From: Polynucleobacter asymbioticus
GTDB taxonomy: Bacteria > Pseudomonadota > Gammaproteobacteria > Burkholderiales > Burkholderiaceae
Reading direction: 5' to 3'
Length of the DNA: 64,000 bases
Assembly (NCBI RefSeq): GCF_018687575.1
Contig: NZ_CP061297.1
Coordinates: 1,680,821 to 1,744,820, forward strand
In this document: positions 8,639-17,025 of the stretch, in pieces
How positions within the stretch are numbered: position 1 is the first letter of the stretch
Layout of the letters: each line of letters starts with the position of its first letter
Made by a program: the position numbers and the translations under genes
Notes under the pieces: generated by a model
Databases searched by the model: none
Seen by the model: only the letters and a program-made list of their open reading frames with translations
What the model was told of the DNA's origin: nothing

Positions 8639-9743
8639 TTGGCTGAGGTAGGCCGTATTTACCAAGCTGACGTAAGGGAACCCACTTTAAGTTCTCGCCT
8701 GAGAATTTCACAGCATCACTTGAAGTCACATGCCAAATCTGCATCCATAAACGGCGATGCGTAAAGACATGCTTGATCTCTACCCCCCGCTCAATAGATT
8801 GACAACTTTTCAAAGCGCTAGAGATCTGTTCATCTGGCAGTACCAGCTGAAATAATTCTTTCGCAGTTAAATTCATTGAATTGTTGGCTGAAGGTTCAGA
8901 GATTTTTTCTTTTGCTCTCCACGTAGATTCGGGCAAAGACCATAATCCTCCCCAGATGGCTTTGTCTGGACGCCTTTGTAGCAAAACAGAATTAGCATGC
9001 CGGAGTAACAGCATGTCACAATTAAATTCGGGAGATTTTGCTTTAGCCAGCTTACGAGGTAATAACAAAACTTGATCGCTAAGATTAGCCTGACATTCTT
9101 TTTCGAACGGGCATTTCTTCTCACCACTCAAGCAGACTGGCTTACGAGAGGTGCACCACGTTGCCCCAAAATCCATCAAAGCCTGTGTGTATACCGGCAT
9201 ATCCGTAGATTTTTTAGGCAGGAGTGTTTTGGCTAGCGACCATAACGCTTCACTCACTACTTTTTCTTGGATGGCGCCATCTATACCAAACAGTCTTGCC
9301 AAAATTCGTTTGACGTTTGCATCCAGAATGGGTGCGCGCTCATGAAATGCAAATGCAGCTACAGCACCTGCTGTAGATTTACCGATGCCCTTGAGTTGTT
9401 CAAGTAATACCGGATCCTGTGGAAATACTCCCCCAAACTCTTCCATAACTTGCTTGGCGCAGGCATGAAGATTCCGAGCACGCGTGTAATAGCCGAGCCC
9501 CGCCCATTCAGCCAAGACATCATCTAATGGTGCAGCAGCCAGCTTCTTCACGTTCGGAAAGCGCCTCATGAAGCGGGGATAGCGCTCCAAAACAGTCGCG
9601 ACCTGAGTTTGCTGCAGCATGATTTCAGAAACCCATACTGCGTAAGGATCTCGAATACTTTGCCATGGCAAACCTTGGCGCCCGTCCTTGCCATGCCAAG
9701 CGATCAGCTTGGTGGCGAAGTGCTTGATCAGCGCTTCTGACAT
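8583..9743 (-). CDS. mutY: A/G-specific adenine glycosylase MutY
   Basis: MutY removes adenine mispaired with 8-oxoguanine. From ATG 9743 it has 386 residues. It contains the N-terminal WVSEIMLQQTQVATV and YYTRARNL, the helix-hairpin-helix GIGKSTAGAVAAFAF with catalytic Asp in ILDANVKRIL, a cysteine cluster, and a C-terminal NUDIX-like 8-oxoG recognition domain (RRPDKAIWGGLWSLPE). The cluster spacing is C-X6-C-X6-C-X5-C instead of the usual C-X6-C-X2-C-X5-C. The start overlaps the mutM stop by 16 bp; an upstream TTG (9752) is possible but less likely. Confidence 0.95.
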   Translation of the reverse strand: MSEALIKHFATKLIAWHGKDGRQGLPWQSIRDPYAVWVSEIMLQQTQVATVLERYPRFMRRFPNVKKLAAAPLDDVLAEWAGLGYYTRARNLHACAKQVMEEFGGVFPQDPVLLEQLKGIGKSTAGAVAAFAFHERAPILDANVKRILARLFGIDGAIQEKVVSEALWSLAKTLLPKKSTDMPVYTQALMDFGATWCTSRKPVCLSGEKKCPFEKECQANLSDQVLLLPRKLAKAKSPEFNCDMLLLRHANSVLLQRRPDKAIWGGLWSLPESTWRAKEKISEPSANNSMNLTAKELFQLVLPDEQISSALKSCQSIERGVEIKHVFTHRRLWMQIWHVTSSDAVKFSGENLKWVPLRQLGKYGLPQPIKLLLQGLSLARDGESRN

Positions 9744-10564
9744 TGGGGGCAAAAATAAGTAGAGCGTTGACCTTGCACTATTTGTTTAATCTGTGTCTTG
9801 CAAACCTTGCATGGCCGATCTTTACGATCGTAGACTTTGGTCTGCACCATGAAGTGTCCTGGGTCACCTTCACTATTCACAAAGTCTTTGAGAGAACTGC
9901 CACCTGCAGCAATCGCTTTTTTCAAAATCAATCTCACAGCGGCAGCTAGCCGAGAACATTGGGGACGAGTGAGCTTTCCAGCAGCCTTTGCCGGATGGAT
10001 TCCAGCCTCGAACAAACTTTCAGAACAATAGATATTGCCAACGCCCACCACCGCTTGTCCTGCTAGTAAAAATTGCTTCACGGCAACACTACGCTTGCGT
10101 GAGGATTGATATATGACATCCGCGCCAAGCTCACCTTCAAACTCTAGTGAAAACGGCTCCACCCCGAGTTTTTGCAAGAGCGCATTACTCTCAATAGGGC
10201 CTTTAGATTTTGGATGCCATAAAACTGCGCCAAACTTTCGGGGATCATGTAAGCGCAAACTGAGCTTGCCAAACTCGAATGTCACACGATCATGCGGCTT
10301 CAGGGAATCGCTACCAGGAAGCACTCGCAATGTTCCTGTCATGCCTAAGTGGAGTAATAGATATCCAGTATCGAACTCCATTAAAAGATACTTCCCGCGG
10401 CGCTGTATTCCCAATACCTTCTGACCCGAAAGTAAGGCATTGAGATTGCTAGGAACGGGCCAACGTAGGCGACCATCAATAATTTTGACTGCACTCACCC
10501 TACGACCCTCTAAATGGGGCTGGATACCCAATCGGGTAACTTCGACTTCTGGGAGTTCTGGCAT
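9728..10564 (-). CDS. mutM: Formamidopyrimidine-DNA glycosylase (Fpg)
   Basis: MutM excises 8-oxoguanine and ring-opened purines and is functionally paired with the overlapping mutY. At 278 residues it starts MPELPEVEV, giving catalytic Pro1 and Glu2 after Met removal. It continues with LLLHLGMTGTL, the H2TH region VGVGNIYCSESLFEAGIHP and a C-terminal zinc finger (CKVC...CPQC). Length is standard. mutM and mutY form one minus-strand transcript, putting both 8-oxoG repair activities under common expression. Confidence 0.97.
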   Translation of the reverse strand: MPELPEVEVTRLGIQPHLEGRRVSAVKIIDGRLRWPVPSNLNALLSGQKVLGIQRRGKYLLMEFDTGYLLLHLGMTGTLRVLPGSDSLKPHDRVTFEFGKLSLRLHDPRKFGAVLWHPKSKGPIESNALLQKLGVEPFSLEFEGELGADVIYQSSRKRSVAVKQFLLAGQAVVGVGNIYCSESLFEAGIHPAKAAGKLTRPQCSRLAAAVRLILKKAIAAGGSSLKDFVNSEGDPGHFMVQTKVYDRKDRPCKVCKTQIKQIVQGQRSTYFCPQCQKR

Positions 10565-10599
10565 AAATGAATTGTAGATTCGCGGATTAGAATGTGCTC

Positions 10600-12087
10600 A
10601 TGACCAAATTTTCATTCAAGACTTCTTTAAGGGTCTTATTGCTCGCAACTGGACTTGGCTTAGGTCTTTCCTCCAGCTATGCCATTGCCAAAAATAGCAG
10701 TCTAGATAGCGGTCAAGCTGTCTTTGAGGTCTTGGCCTCCGAAATCGCCTTACAACGCGGTGAAGCTGGGCTGGCATATAGAACCTACTTGGAGCTCGCC
10801 CGCCAACTCGACGATCCCCGCTTAGCGCAAAGAGCGATGGAAATTGCTATCACTGCAGGCGCACCGGAATTGGCGCTGCAAGCAGCTCAAACCTGGGATA
10901 GTTTGGCTGGGTCTAAGCAAACTAAACCCAAAGAAGTGCTCGTCACACTCTTAATCTTGAATCAACGCTGGTCCGATGCAGTCAAACCAGCCATCTCCCT
11001 TTTAAATCAGCAGACACCGGCGCAGCGTGAAAATACCTTGCTACAGATTCAGTCGCTACTAGCTAAAGCAAATGACGAATCAGAAGCCTTAAGAGCTTTT
11101 TATGAAATCGTCTCAACCTTAAAGCCAGAACCAAAAGATCCTGGGCTGCTCTATACCTATGCGATGTCTGCTGAAAAATCCGGACACATCGATGTTATGG
11201 AAAAAATTCTGCGAGAAATCTTGCGGAAAAATCCAAATGATGCGAATAGTCTGAATGCACTTGGTTACTCGCTGGCTGATCGCAATCAGAAATTGCCGGA
11301 GGCATTCAAACTCATTAGCAAAGCACATCAACTCTCACCTAAAGATGGGTTTATTTTGGACAGCCTTGGTTGGGTGAACTTTCGTATGGGCAAAAATGCG
11401 CTTGCGCTTGAGCAACTGCAACAAGCTTTTAATATGAAACCTGAAGCTGATATTGCTGCGCATATCGGGGAAGTCTTATGGGCCATGAATCGTCCAGTCG
11501 AAGCAGAAGATATATGGCGTAAGGGGCAGCAGTTAGATGCTAACAATCCCACACTCAAAGAAACCTTGAAGCGCTTGAAGCCGGACTGGTCAGTTGCAGA
11601 TACGCCCCTCAAAGGCTCATGGGACGGGCGTTTTGCAGTGAAGGTTACTGGTCTCACCGAAGGTAAAAATCAAGGTGGATCAGGTGGATTTACTTTGACT
11701 CAAGATGCACTGACTGATGTATTGGAAATACGTAATCCAATGGGTGGATCAATTGCCAAAATTACGATTAAACCTGGTGAAGCAATTCTGGAGCGTGATG
11801 GTCAACTCACCACCGCAATTGATGCCGATACTCTCATTCAAGATACATTAGGACTGCCGCTCCCTGCTCGTGGTTTATCAGACTGGTTACGTGGACAGAC
11901 TCGTCCTGGTAGCAATGCCAGCGTTGAAAGAAATGCAAAAGGGCAAGTGAGCAAAATCACGCAAGATGGTTGGACGTTAAATTACAACTGGAAAGATGCT
12001 CGGTACTTAGAAAAACTCACGATGAATCGTAGCTCCAATATCGGATCAATTGATATCCGCTTAGTTTTTGACACTCCGAATGAGTGA
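10600..12087 (+). CDS. TPR protein fused to an outer-membrane lipoprotein insertion (LolB) domain
   Basis: This 495-residue protein (ATG 10600) has an N-terminal hydrophobic export segment (about 8-28: LRVLLLATGLGLGLSSSYA), TPR repeats over about 40-330, and a C-terminal LolB-like domain over about 340-495. The LolB features are GSWDGRFAVKV, LEIRNPMGGSIAKI, LGLPLPARGLSDWLRG and QDGWTLNY. LolB normally is a separate lipoprotein that receives lipoproteins from LolA and inserts them in the outer membrane. Here no Cys follows the signal segment, so no lipobox is visible. Burkholderiales usually have TPR gene, lolB, ispE in a row, so a fusion is likely. It overlaps ispE. Confidence 0.82.
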   Translation: MTKFSFKTSLRVLLLATGLGLGLSSSYAIAKNSSLDSGQAVFEVLASEIALQRGEAGLAYRTYLELARQLDDPRLAQRAMEIAITAGAPELALQAAQTWDSLAGSKQTKPKEVLVTLLILNQRWSDAVKPAISLLNQQTPAQRENTLLQIQSLLAKANDESEALRAFYEIVSTLKPEPKDPGLLYTYAMSAEKSGHIDVMEKILREILRKNPNDANSLNALGYSLADRNQKLPEAFKLISKAHQLSPKDGFILDSLGWVNFRMGKNALALEQLQQAFNMKPEADIAAHIGEVLWAMNRPVEAEDIWRKGQQLDANNPTLKETLKRLKPDWSVADTPLKGSWDGRFAVKVTGLTEGKNQGGSGGFTLTQDALTDVLEIRNPMGGSIAKITIKPGEAILERDGQLTTAIDADTLIQDTLGLPLPARGLSDWLRGQTRPGSNASVERNAKGQVSKITQDGWTLNYNWKDARYLEKLTMNRSSNIGSIDIRLVFDTPNE

Positions 12088-12970
12088 AGTGCGAATGATG
12101 AGTAATGCGTTAGAACTACGTTGTCCCGCAAAACTCAATCTCTTTTTGCACATTGTTGGACGCCGAGAAGATGGCTATCACCTACTCCAATCCGTTTTTC
12201 AGTTGATTGATTGGTGTGATGTCCTCACATTAAAACGTATTCCAGAAAATGTAATTCGTCGCATCAATCCCATTCCTGGAGTCCCTCCTGAGCAAGACTT
12301 AGTTGTTCGCGCAGCCCAACTCCTCAAAGAGCACTGCAAAATTGATCAGGGGGTTGAAATCGGCCTTGAGAAAAATATCCCCATGGGCGCCGGTTTGGGT
12401 GGGGGCTCTTCAGATGCGGCATCCACCTTAATTGGCCTGAATACACTTTGGGATCTCCATCTCGATATCGCTACGCTTTGCCAACTTGGCCTAAAACTCG
12501 GGGCTGATGTGCCATTTTTCATCTTTGGCCAAAACGCCTTCGTTGAGGGGGTTGGGGAGAAATTACAAGCAATTTCCTTGGAAACCCAAGACTTTGTAGT
12601 GATCTTTCCCAACCAGGGAATTGCTACTTCTCAGATTTTTCAAGACCCTCAATTGACCCGAGATCACGCTCCGATTACAATAGATGGCTTTCTTGCATCG
12701 CCAAGGTCATTTCAGTCAAATGATTGTCAGGCTGTAGCGGCGCAGAAATGTCCTGAAGTGAAGCTAGCATTAGATTGGATTTACAAGGCAGTGCCAAATT
12801 CGGCGCCTTGCATGTCCGGCTCTGGAAGTAGCGTATTTGCCGCCTTAGACCCTAAGACGGACACCGCAAATCTGGAAAATCTTCTGCAAAATCTTCCAAA
12901 AGGATGGATAGGTCGAATTGTTCGAGGGCTAAATAAAAATCCCGCTTACAATTTGATTTCTTCAGATTGA
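12080..12970 (+). CDS. ispE: 4-diphosphocytidyl-2-C-methyl-D-erythritol kinase
   Basis: IspE is the GHMP kinase phosphorylating CDP-methylerythritol in the MEP isoprenoid pathway. It shows CPAKLNLFLHIVGRREDGYH, the ATP-binding PMGAGLGGGSSDAAS, KLGADVPFF and the C-terminal MSGSGSSVFA. ATG 12080 overlaps the preceding stop by 8 bp and gives 296 residues; ATGs at 12095 and 12098 are also plausible (family about 285-290). It runs into tRNA-Gln, the arrangement common to Burkholderiales. Confidence 0.95.
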   Translation: MSEVRMMSNALELRCPAKLNLFLHIVGRREDGYHLLQSVFQLIDWCDVLTLKRIPENVIRRINPIPGVPPEQDLVVRAAQLLKEHCKIDQGVEIGLEKNIPMGAGLGGGSSDAASTLIGLNTLWDLHLDIATLCQLGLKLGADVPFFIFGQNAFVEGVGEKLQAISLETQDFVVIFPNQGIATSQIFQDPQLTRDHAPITIDGFLASPRSFQSNDCQAVAAQKCPEVKLALDWIYKAVPNSAPCMSGSGSSVFAALDPKTDTANLENLLQNLPKGWIGRIVRGLNKNPAYNLISSD

Positions 12971-12975
12971 CCTGT

Positions 12976-13052
12976 AGGGGAATCGCCAAGCTGGTTAAGG
13001 CACTGGATTTTGATTCCAGCATGCGAAGGTTCGAATCCTTCTTCCCCTGCCA
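12976..13052 (+). tRNA. tRNA-Gln (anticodon TTG)
   Basis: Full cloverleaf of 77 nt with encoded CCA. The acceptor stem is AGGGGAA (12976-12982) with TTCCCCT (13042-13048). The anticodon stem CTGGA/TCCAG encloses loop TTTTGAT with anticodon TTG at 13010-13012. The T arm contains GGTTCGAATCC and the 3' end is GCCA. It lies between ispE and prs, the usual betaproteobacterial place. Confidence 0.97.
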
Positions 13053-13113
13053 ACTACTGTAGACACGACCAAAAGACATCCATTCGACCCCTACCAAAAT
13101 TCCAAAATCACCT

Positions 13114-14082
13114 ATGTCCGCCCCAATGAACGCTGATTTACTGACTCTTTTCACAGGCAATGCAAATCCAGTTTTGGCCCATGCGGTAGCCAAAGAGCTC
13201 AATCTCCCGATGGGAAAAGCATTTGTTGGTCGGTTCTCCGATGGTGAAATTCAGGTAGAAATTCAAGAAAACGTTCGCGGCAAGAACGTGGTCGTAATTC
13301 AATCCACTTGTGCTCCAACGAACGATAGTTTGATGGAGCTCATGATCATGATTGATGCCCTAAAGCGAGCATCAGCAAGCCGCATAACCGCAGTGATCCC
13401 TTACTTCGGTTACGCTAGACAAGATCGTCGCCCACGCTCAGCACGGGTTGCTATCTCCGCCAGAATCGTTGCAAACATGCTCCAGTCGGTTGCTGGCGTT
13501 GAGCGCGTCCTGACCATGGATCTCCATGCCGACCAAATTCAAGGCTTCTTTGATATCCCTGTGGATAACATTTATGCCTCACCGGTGCTCTTGGCTGATT
13601 TAGAAGCTCAGAAGACTAAAAAAGATCTCATCATTGTTTCGCCTGATATCGGCGGCGTAGTTCGAGCCCGTGCCATGGCTAAGCAATTAGGTACAGATTT
13701 AGCGATTATCGATAAACGCCGCCCCAAGGCAAACGTATCAGAAGTAATGCACTTAATCGGCGAAGTAGAGGGTCGTCATTGCGTGATCATGGATGACATC
13801 ATCGATACCGGCGGAACGCTCTGTAAGGCTGCTGAAGCGCTTAAAGAGCGTGGTGCTAAGGGTGTTACTGCCTACTGTACTCATGCCGTGCTTTCTGGCG
13901 GTGCTATTGCGCGCATTGCCGCCTCTGAATTAGATGAATTAGTGGTTACCGATACCATTCCATTGACCCCAGAAGCAATGAAAATCGCTAAAATTCGTCA
14001 ATTGAGCGTTGCCCCTATCCTGGCCGAGACCCTTTCCCGCATTAGCAAGGGTGACTCAGTGATGTCGATGTTCGCTGAATAA
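13114..14082 (+). CDS. prs: Ribose-phosphate pyrophosphokinase
   Basis: It makes PRPP from ribose 5-phosphate and ATP for purine, pyrimidine, His and Trp synthesis. The 322-residue protein shows [50 protein letters not shown], the flexible-loop [12 protein letters not shown] and the PRPP-binding [13 protein letters not shown]. Length is typical of class I enzymes. Confidence 0.97.
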   Translation: MSAPMNADLLTLFTGNANPVLAHAVAKELNLPMGKAFVGRFSDGEIQVEIQENVRGKNVVVIQSTCAPTNDSLMELMIMIDALKRASASRITAVIPYFGYARQDRRPRSARVAISARIVANMLQSVAGVERVLTMDLHADQIQGFFDIPVDNIYASPVLLADLEAQKTKKDLIIVSPDIGGVVRARAMAKQLGTDLAIIDKRRPKANVSEVMHLIGEVEGRHCVIMDDIIDTGGTLCKAAEALKERGAKGVTAYCTHAVLSGGAIARIAASELDELVVTDTIPLTPEAMKIAKIRQLSVAPILAETLSRISKGDSVMSMFAE

Positions 14083-14115
14083 GCCAAAAATAGCGTTTCT
14101 ATCCCCATTTTTGGC
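14083..14115 (+). repeat. Perfect 9-bp inverted repeat directly after prs
   Basis: GCCAAAAAT (14083-14091) and ATTTTTGGC (14107-14115) pair perfectly around a 15-nt loop, beginning at the base after the prs stop. There is only a short TTTT afterwards (14117-14121), so it may be a weak terminator or an mRNA 3' stabiliser before the rplY promoter. Confidence 0.5.
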
Positions 14116-14156
14116 AGTTTTGAGCCTTTTCTAGGCAAAAACCACGATTCCCAAGA

Positions 14157-14162
14157 TATAAT
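14157..14162 (+). promoter_or_regulatory. Probable sigma-70 -10 element for rplY
   Basis: A perfect TATAAT lies 57 bp upstream of the rplY ATG, in the 136-bp gap after prs. No good -35 hexamer is visible 16-18 bp upstream, so strength is uncertain. Confidence 0.5.
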
Positions 14163-14218
14163 CAAAGGCTTTTCTGTTTGGTCGCGAACGGAAATTAACC
14201 TTAATTTAGGAATTCGAT

Positions 14219-14857
14219 ATGAAAGTAGTAGCCTTTGAAAGAAGCGTACAGGGAACGGGTGCGAGCCGCCGTCTGCGCAACTCCGGTAAAACTCCGGGCA
14301 TCATCTACGGCGGTAAAGACGCCGCAACTGTAATTGAGTTGGATCACAACGCACTGTTCCATGCTCTCCGTAAGGAAGCATTCCACTCATCTATCCTTGA
14401 TCTCGAAATCGGCGGCAAAGCACAAAAAGTGTTGTTGCGCGATTACCAGATGCATCCATTCAAGCCTTTGGTTCTGCACATCGACTTTCAGCGCGTTTCT
14501 GCGACTGAAAAAGTTCACATGCGCGTTCCGTTGCACTTCATCAACGCTGAGACTTCAGCTGCAGTGAAATTGCAAGGCGCTGTAATCAGCCACATCTCAA
14601 CTGAATTGGAAGTATCTTGCTTGCCAGCAGACTTGCCAGAGTTTATTGAAGTGGACCTGAACAAGATTGAAGTTGGTCATGGTATCCACGCTAAAGATAT
14701 CGCGCTACCAAAAGGCGTGAGCTTGGTATTGCATATTGAGCAAGAAAACCCAGTATTAGCTAATGCACGTATCCCAGCAGTGAAATCTGCCGATACTGAG
14801 CCTGCTCCTGCAGCTGCTGCGGCTCCTGCTGCTGAAGCACCAAAGGACAAAGCTTAA
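14219..14857 (+). CDS. rplY: 50S ribosomal protein bL25 (CTC/TL5 family, long form)
   Basis: This 5S rRNA-binding ribosomal protein has 212 residues, the long two-domain form. The N-terminal L25 domain (about 1-95) carries [21 protein letters not shown] and [15 protein letters not shown], the C-terminal TL5 domain covers about 100-190, and an Ala/Pro-rich tail follows. Order prs - rplY - pth is conserved. An AT-rich leader with TTTAGG sits upstream of the ATG. Confidence 0.96.
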   Translation: MKVVAFERSVQGTGASRRLRNSGKTPGIIYGGKDAATVIELDHNALFHALRKEAFHSSILDLEIGGKAQKVLLRDYQMHPFKPLVLHIDFQRVSATEKVHMRVPLHFINAETSAAVKLQGAVISHISTELEVSCLPADLPEFIEVDLNKIEVGHGIHAKDIALPKGVSLVLHIEQENPVLANARIPAVKSADTEPAPAAAAAPAAEAPKDKA

Positions 14858-14886
14858 TTATTTAAGCCTTATCTTTGCGACAGAGG

Positions 14887-14916
14887 AAGCCCGCTTACAA
14901 GCGGGTTTTCTTTTTT
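14887..14916 (+). terminator. Rho-independent terminator after rplY
   Basis: A GC-rich hairpin with arms around CCCGC and GCGGG (about 14890-14905) is followed by TTTTCTTTTTT, 30 bp after the rplY stop. It separates rplY from pth, where readthrough or a second promoter would be needed. Confidence 0.85.
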
Positions 14917-14947
14917 GCAGAAATACTTTTATCCTTAAGCACTCATC

Positions 14948-15544
14948 ATGACTAAATTAATTGTTGGCCTTGGCAACCCAGGCGAAGAACACCTAGAAGA
15001 TCGGCATAATGCTGGCTTCTGGTTTGTTGACGCCCTTGCCAAACAATTGAACACACGCTTTGAAACTGAAAAGCGATTTCATGGGAAAGTTGCAAAAGCT
15101 AAATGGGAAGGCGAAGATCTCTTCTTGCTTAAGCCCAGCACTTATATGAATCTGAGCGGTCAGGCTGTGGGGGCGCTATGCCGCTTCCACAAAATTACAC
15201 CCAAAGATGTTCTGGTAGTGCAGGATGAACTCGATCTCAAGCCCGGTACTGCTCGTATCAAACTCGGTGGTGGCACCGGTGGACATAACGGTTTAAAAGA
15301 TATTCAAGCTCACCTAGCAACACCTGACTATTGGCGCCTGCGCTTAGGCATTGGTCATCCACGCGATCTCGCGGCAGAAGGTGCACGAGTGATGGATGTT
15401 GCAGACTATGTACTGAGAAGACCTTTGCAGGCCGAACAAAAACAGATTGATGCCAGCATCGAAAACGGCTTACAGATTCTGGGTTTGTTTATGAAAGGCG
15501 ATACTCAGGCAGCCATGCTGGAACTTCATTCAAAAACGAACTAG
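14948..15544 (+). CDS. pth: Peptidyl-tRNA hydrolase
   Basis: Pth releases tRNA from peptidyl-tRNAs that dropped off the ribosome. At 198 residues it has LIVGLGNPGEEHLEDRHNAGF (catalytic His in DRHNAG), LLKPSTYMNLSGQAV, VVQDELDLKPG and GGTGGHNGLKDI. Length is standard. Confidence 0.97.
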   Translation: MTKLIVGLGNPGEEHLEDRHNAGFWFVDALAKQLNTRFETEKRFHGKVAKAKWEGEDLFLLKPSTYMNLSGQAVGALCRFHKITPKDVLVVQDELDLKPGTARIKLGGGTGGHNGLKDIQAHLATPDYWRLRLGIGHPRDLAAEGARVMDVADYVLRRPLQAEQKQIDASIENGLQILGLFMKGDTQAAMLELHSKTN

Positions 15545-15573
15545 GGCCGATATCGACCACCTATCCGCAGGCT

Positions 15574-15861
<288 letters not shown>

Positions 15862-16359
15862 CTACGCTTTGCTTTGCTTAGTAGCAGCAATCTTATTAAC
15901 CAGCCATTTTTCTACAGACGGGAATACAAACTTACTCACATCCCCACCCATCGAAGCGATCTCGCGAACAAAGGTTCCAGAAATAAATTGGTACTGGTCT
16001 GAAGGCGTCAGAAATAGTGTCTCAACATCAGGTAATAAATAGCGGTTCATACCAGCCATCTGAAACTCGTATTCAAAATCAGAGACTGCGCGTAAACCAC
16101 GCACAATGACTCGTGCATTATGTTCGCGGGCAAAGTCTTTTAATAAGCCCGTGAAACCAACAATCTTGACATTGGAATAATGGCCTAGAACTTCTTTAGC
16201 AATCTCTATGCGCTCATCTAGAGTAAAGAAGGGGTGCTTGCTACGACTATCAGCAACACCAACAATGAGCTCGCCAAAAATGCTTGAAGCACGGCGCACC
16301 AAGTCCTCGTGACCACGAGTAAAGGGATCAAATGTTCCAGGGTAAACAGCTACAGTCAT
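15862..16359 (-). CDS. coaD: Phosphopantetheine adenylyltransferase
   Basis: CoaD makes dephospho-CoA from 4'-phosphopantetheine and ATP, the penultimate CoA step. At 165 residues it has the nucleotidyltransferase motif [31 protein letters not shown] and the C-terminal [15 protein letters not shown]. Position next to rsmD is widely conserved in bacteria. Confidence 0.97.
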   Translation of the reverse strand: MTVAVYPGTFDPFTRGHEDLVRRASSIFGELIVGVADSRSKHPFFTLDERIEIAKEVLGHYSNVKIVGFTGLLKDFAREHNARVIVRGLRAVSDFEYEFQMAGMNRYLLPDVETLFLTPSDQYQFISGTFVREIASMGGDVSKFVFPSVEKWLVNKIAATKQSKA

Positions 16360-16395
16360 AACGCTCCTAAGGCTTTTTCAGCTACAGGCAAGAGT

Positions 16396-17025
16396 TTAGT
16401 CCCTTCTAGAGCGAAATAGACAAGCTTTTACCTGACCAGCCTCTAGGTACTTCCTACAATACCAATCAGGTACTAGGGCCTCAATCTGCTCTCGAGGGCG
16501 ATGAGCCGGAAACTCCACATAAATTCCCCCACCTGCACTGTCATCGCAGATACGGGCCGCCTCTACAAGCGCTTGATTTAATAAGCCCTCCTCCTGAAAG
16601 GGTGGGTCTATAAAGATCAAATTGCTGGAGCGATCGGCCTGTTGCTTTAAAAACTCCAAACTATCTCTGTGCAAAATCTGCACTACTCCTGGAACAGGAG
16701 ACGACTGGAGCAAGGCAAAATTAGCCAAGAGCTTGGCATGCGCTTTCTTGTCTTTTTCTAAAAGAGTTACTGAATACGCCTGTCGTGATGCCGCCTCAAA
16801 ACCTAAGGCACCAGTACCAGCAAATAAATCTAAGCAATTCAAGCCCACCAAATCCTGGCCAAGCCAATTAAACAAAGTCTCACGAACGCGGTCAGTACTT
16901 GGGCGTAGGCCAGGCAAATCCATCACACTCAATAAACGACTGCGCCAAATACCGCCAATAATGCGGATTTTTTGAGGGGGCTCGGAACGCTTAACTAATG
17001 AAGCGGACTTTACTGGTTTATTTAT
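16396..17025 (-). CDS. rsmD: 16S rRNA (guanine(966)-N(2))-methyltransferase, apparently with an ATA start
   Basis: RsmD methylates G966 of 16S rRNA. It has the SAM motif LDLFAGTGALGFEAASR and the N6/N2-methyltransferase motif IFIDPPFQ. The conserved N-terminal segment KIRIIGGIWRSR lies upstream of the first ATG (16932), GTG and TTG. The frame stays open to just after a TAG near 17037, with no canonical start. An ATA at 17023-17025 has a perfect AGGAG (17032-17036) 6 bp upstream and would give 209 residues beginning MNKPVKSASLVKR, close to the family length. I annotate from that ATA. The conservative alternative is 16396-16932 (178 residues), which loses the conserved GG motif. It overlaps the M16 gene by 8 bp. 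Confidence 0.8.
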   Translation of the reverse strand: MNKPVKSASLVKRSEPPQKIRIIGGIWRSRLLSVMDLPGLRPSTDRVRETLFNWLGQDLVGLNCLDLFAGTGALGFEAASRQAYSVTLLEKDKKAHAKLLANFALLQSSPVPGVVQILHRDSLEFLKQQADRSSNLIFIDPPFQEEGLLNQALVEAARICDDSAGGGIYVEFPAHRPREQIEALVPDWYCRKYLEAGQVKACLFRSRRD

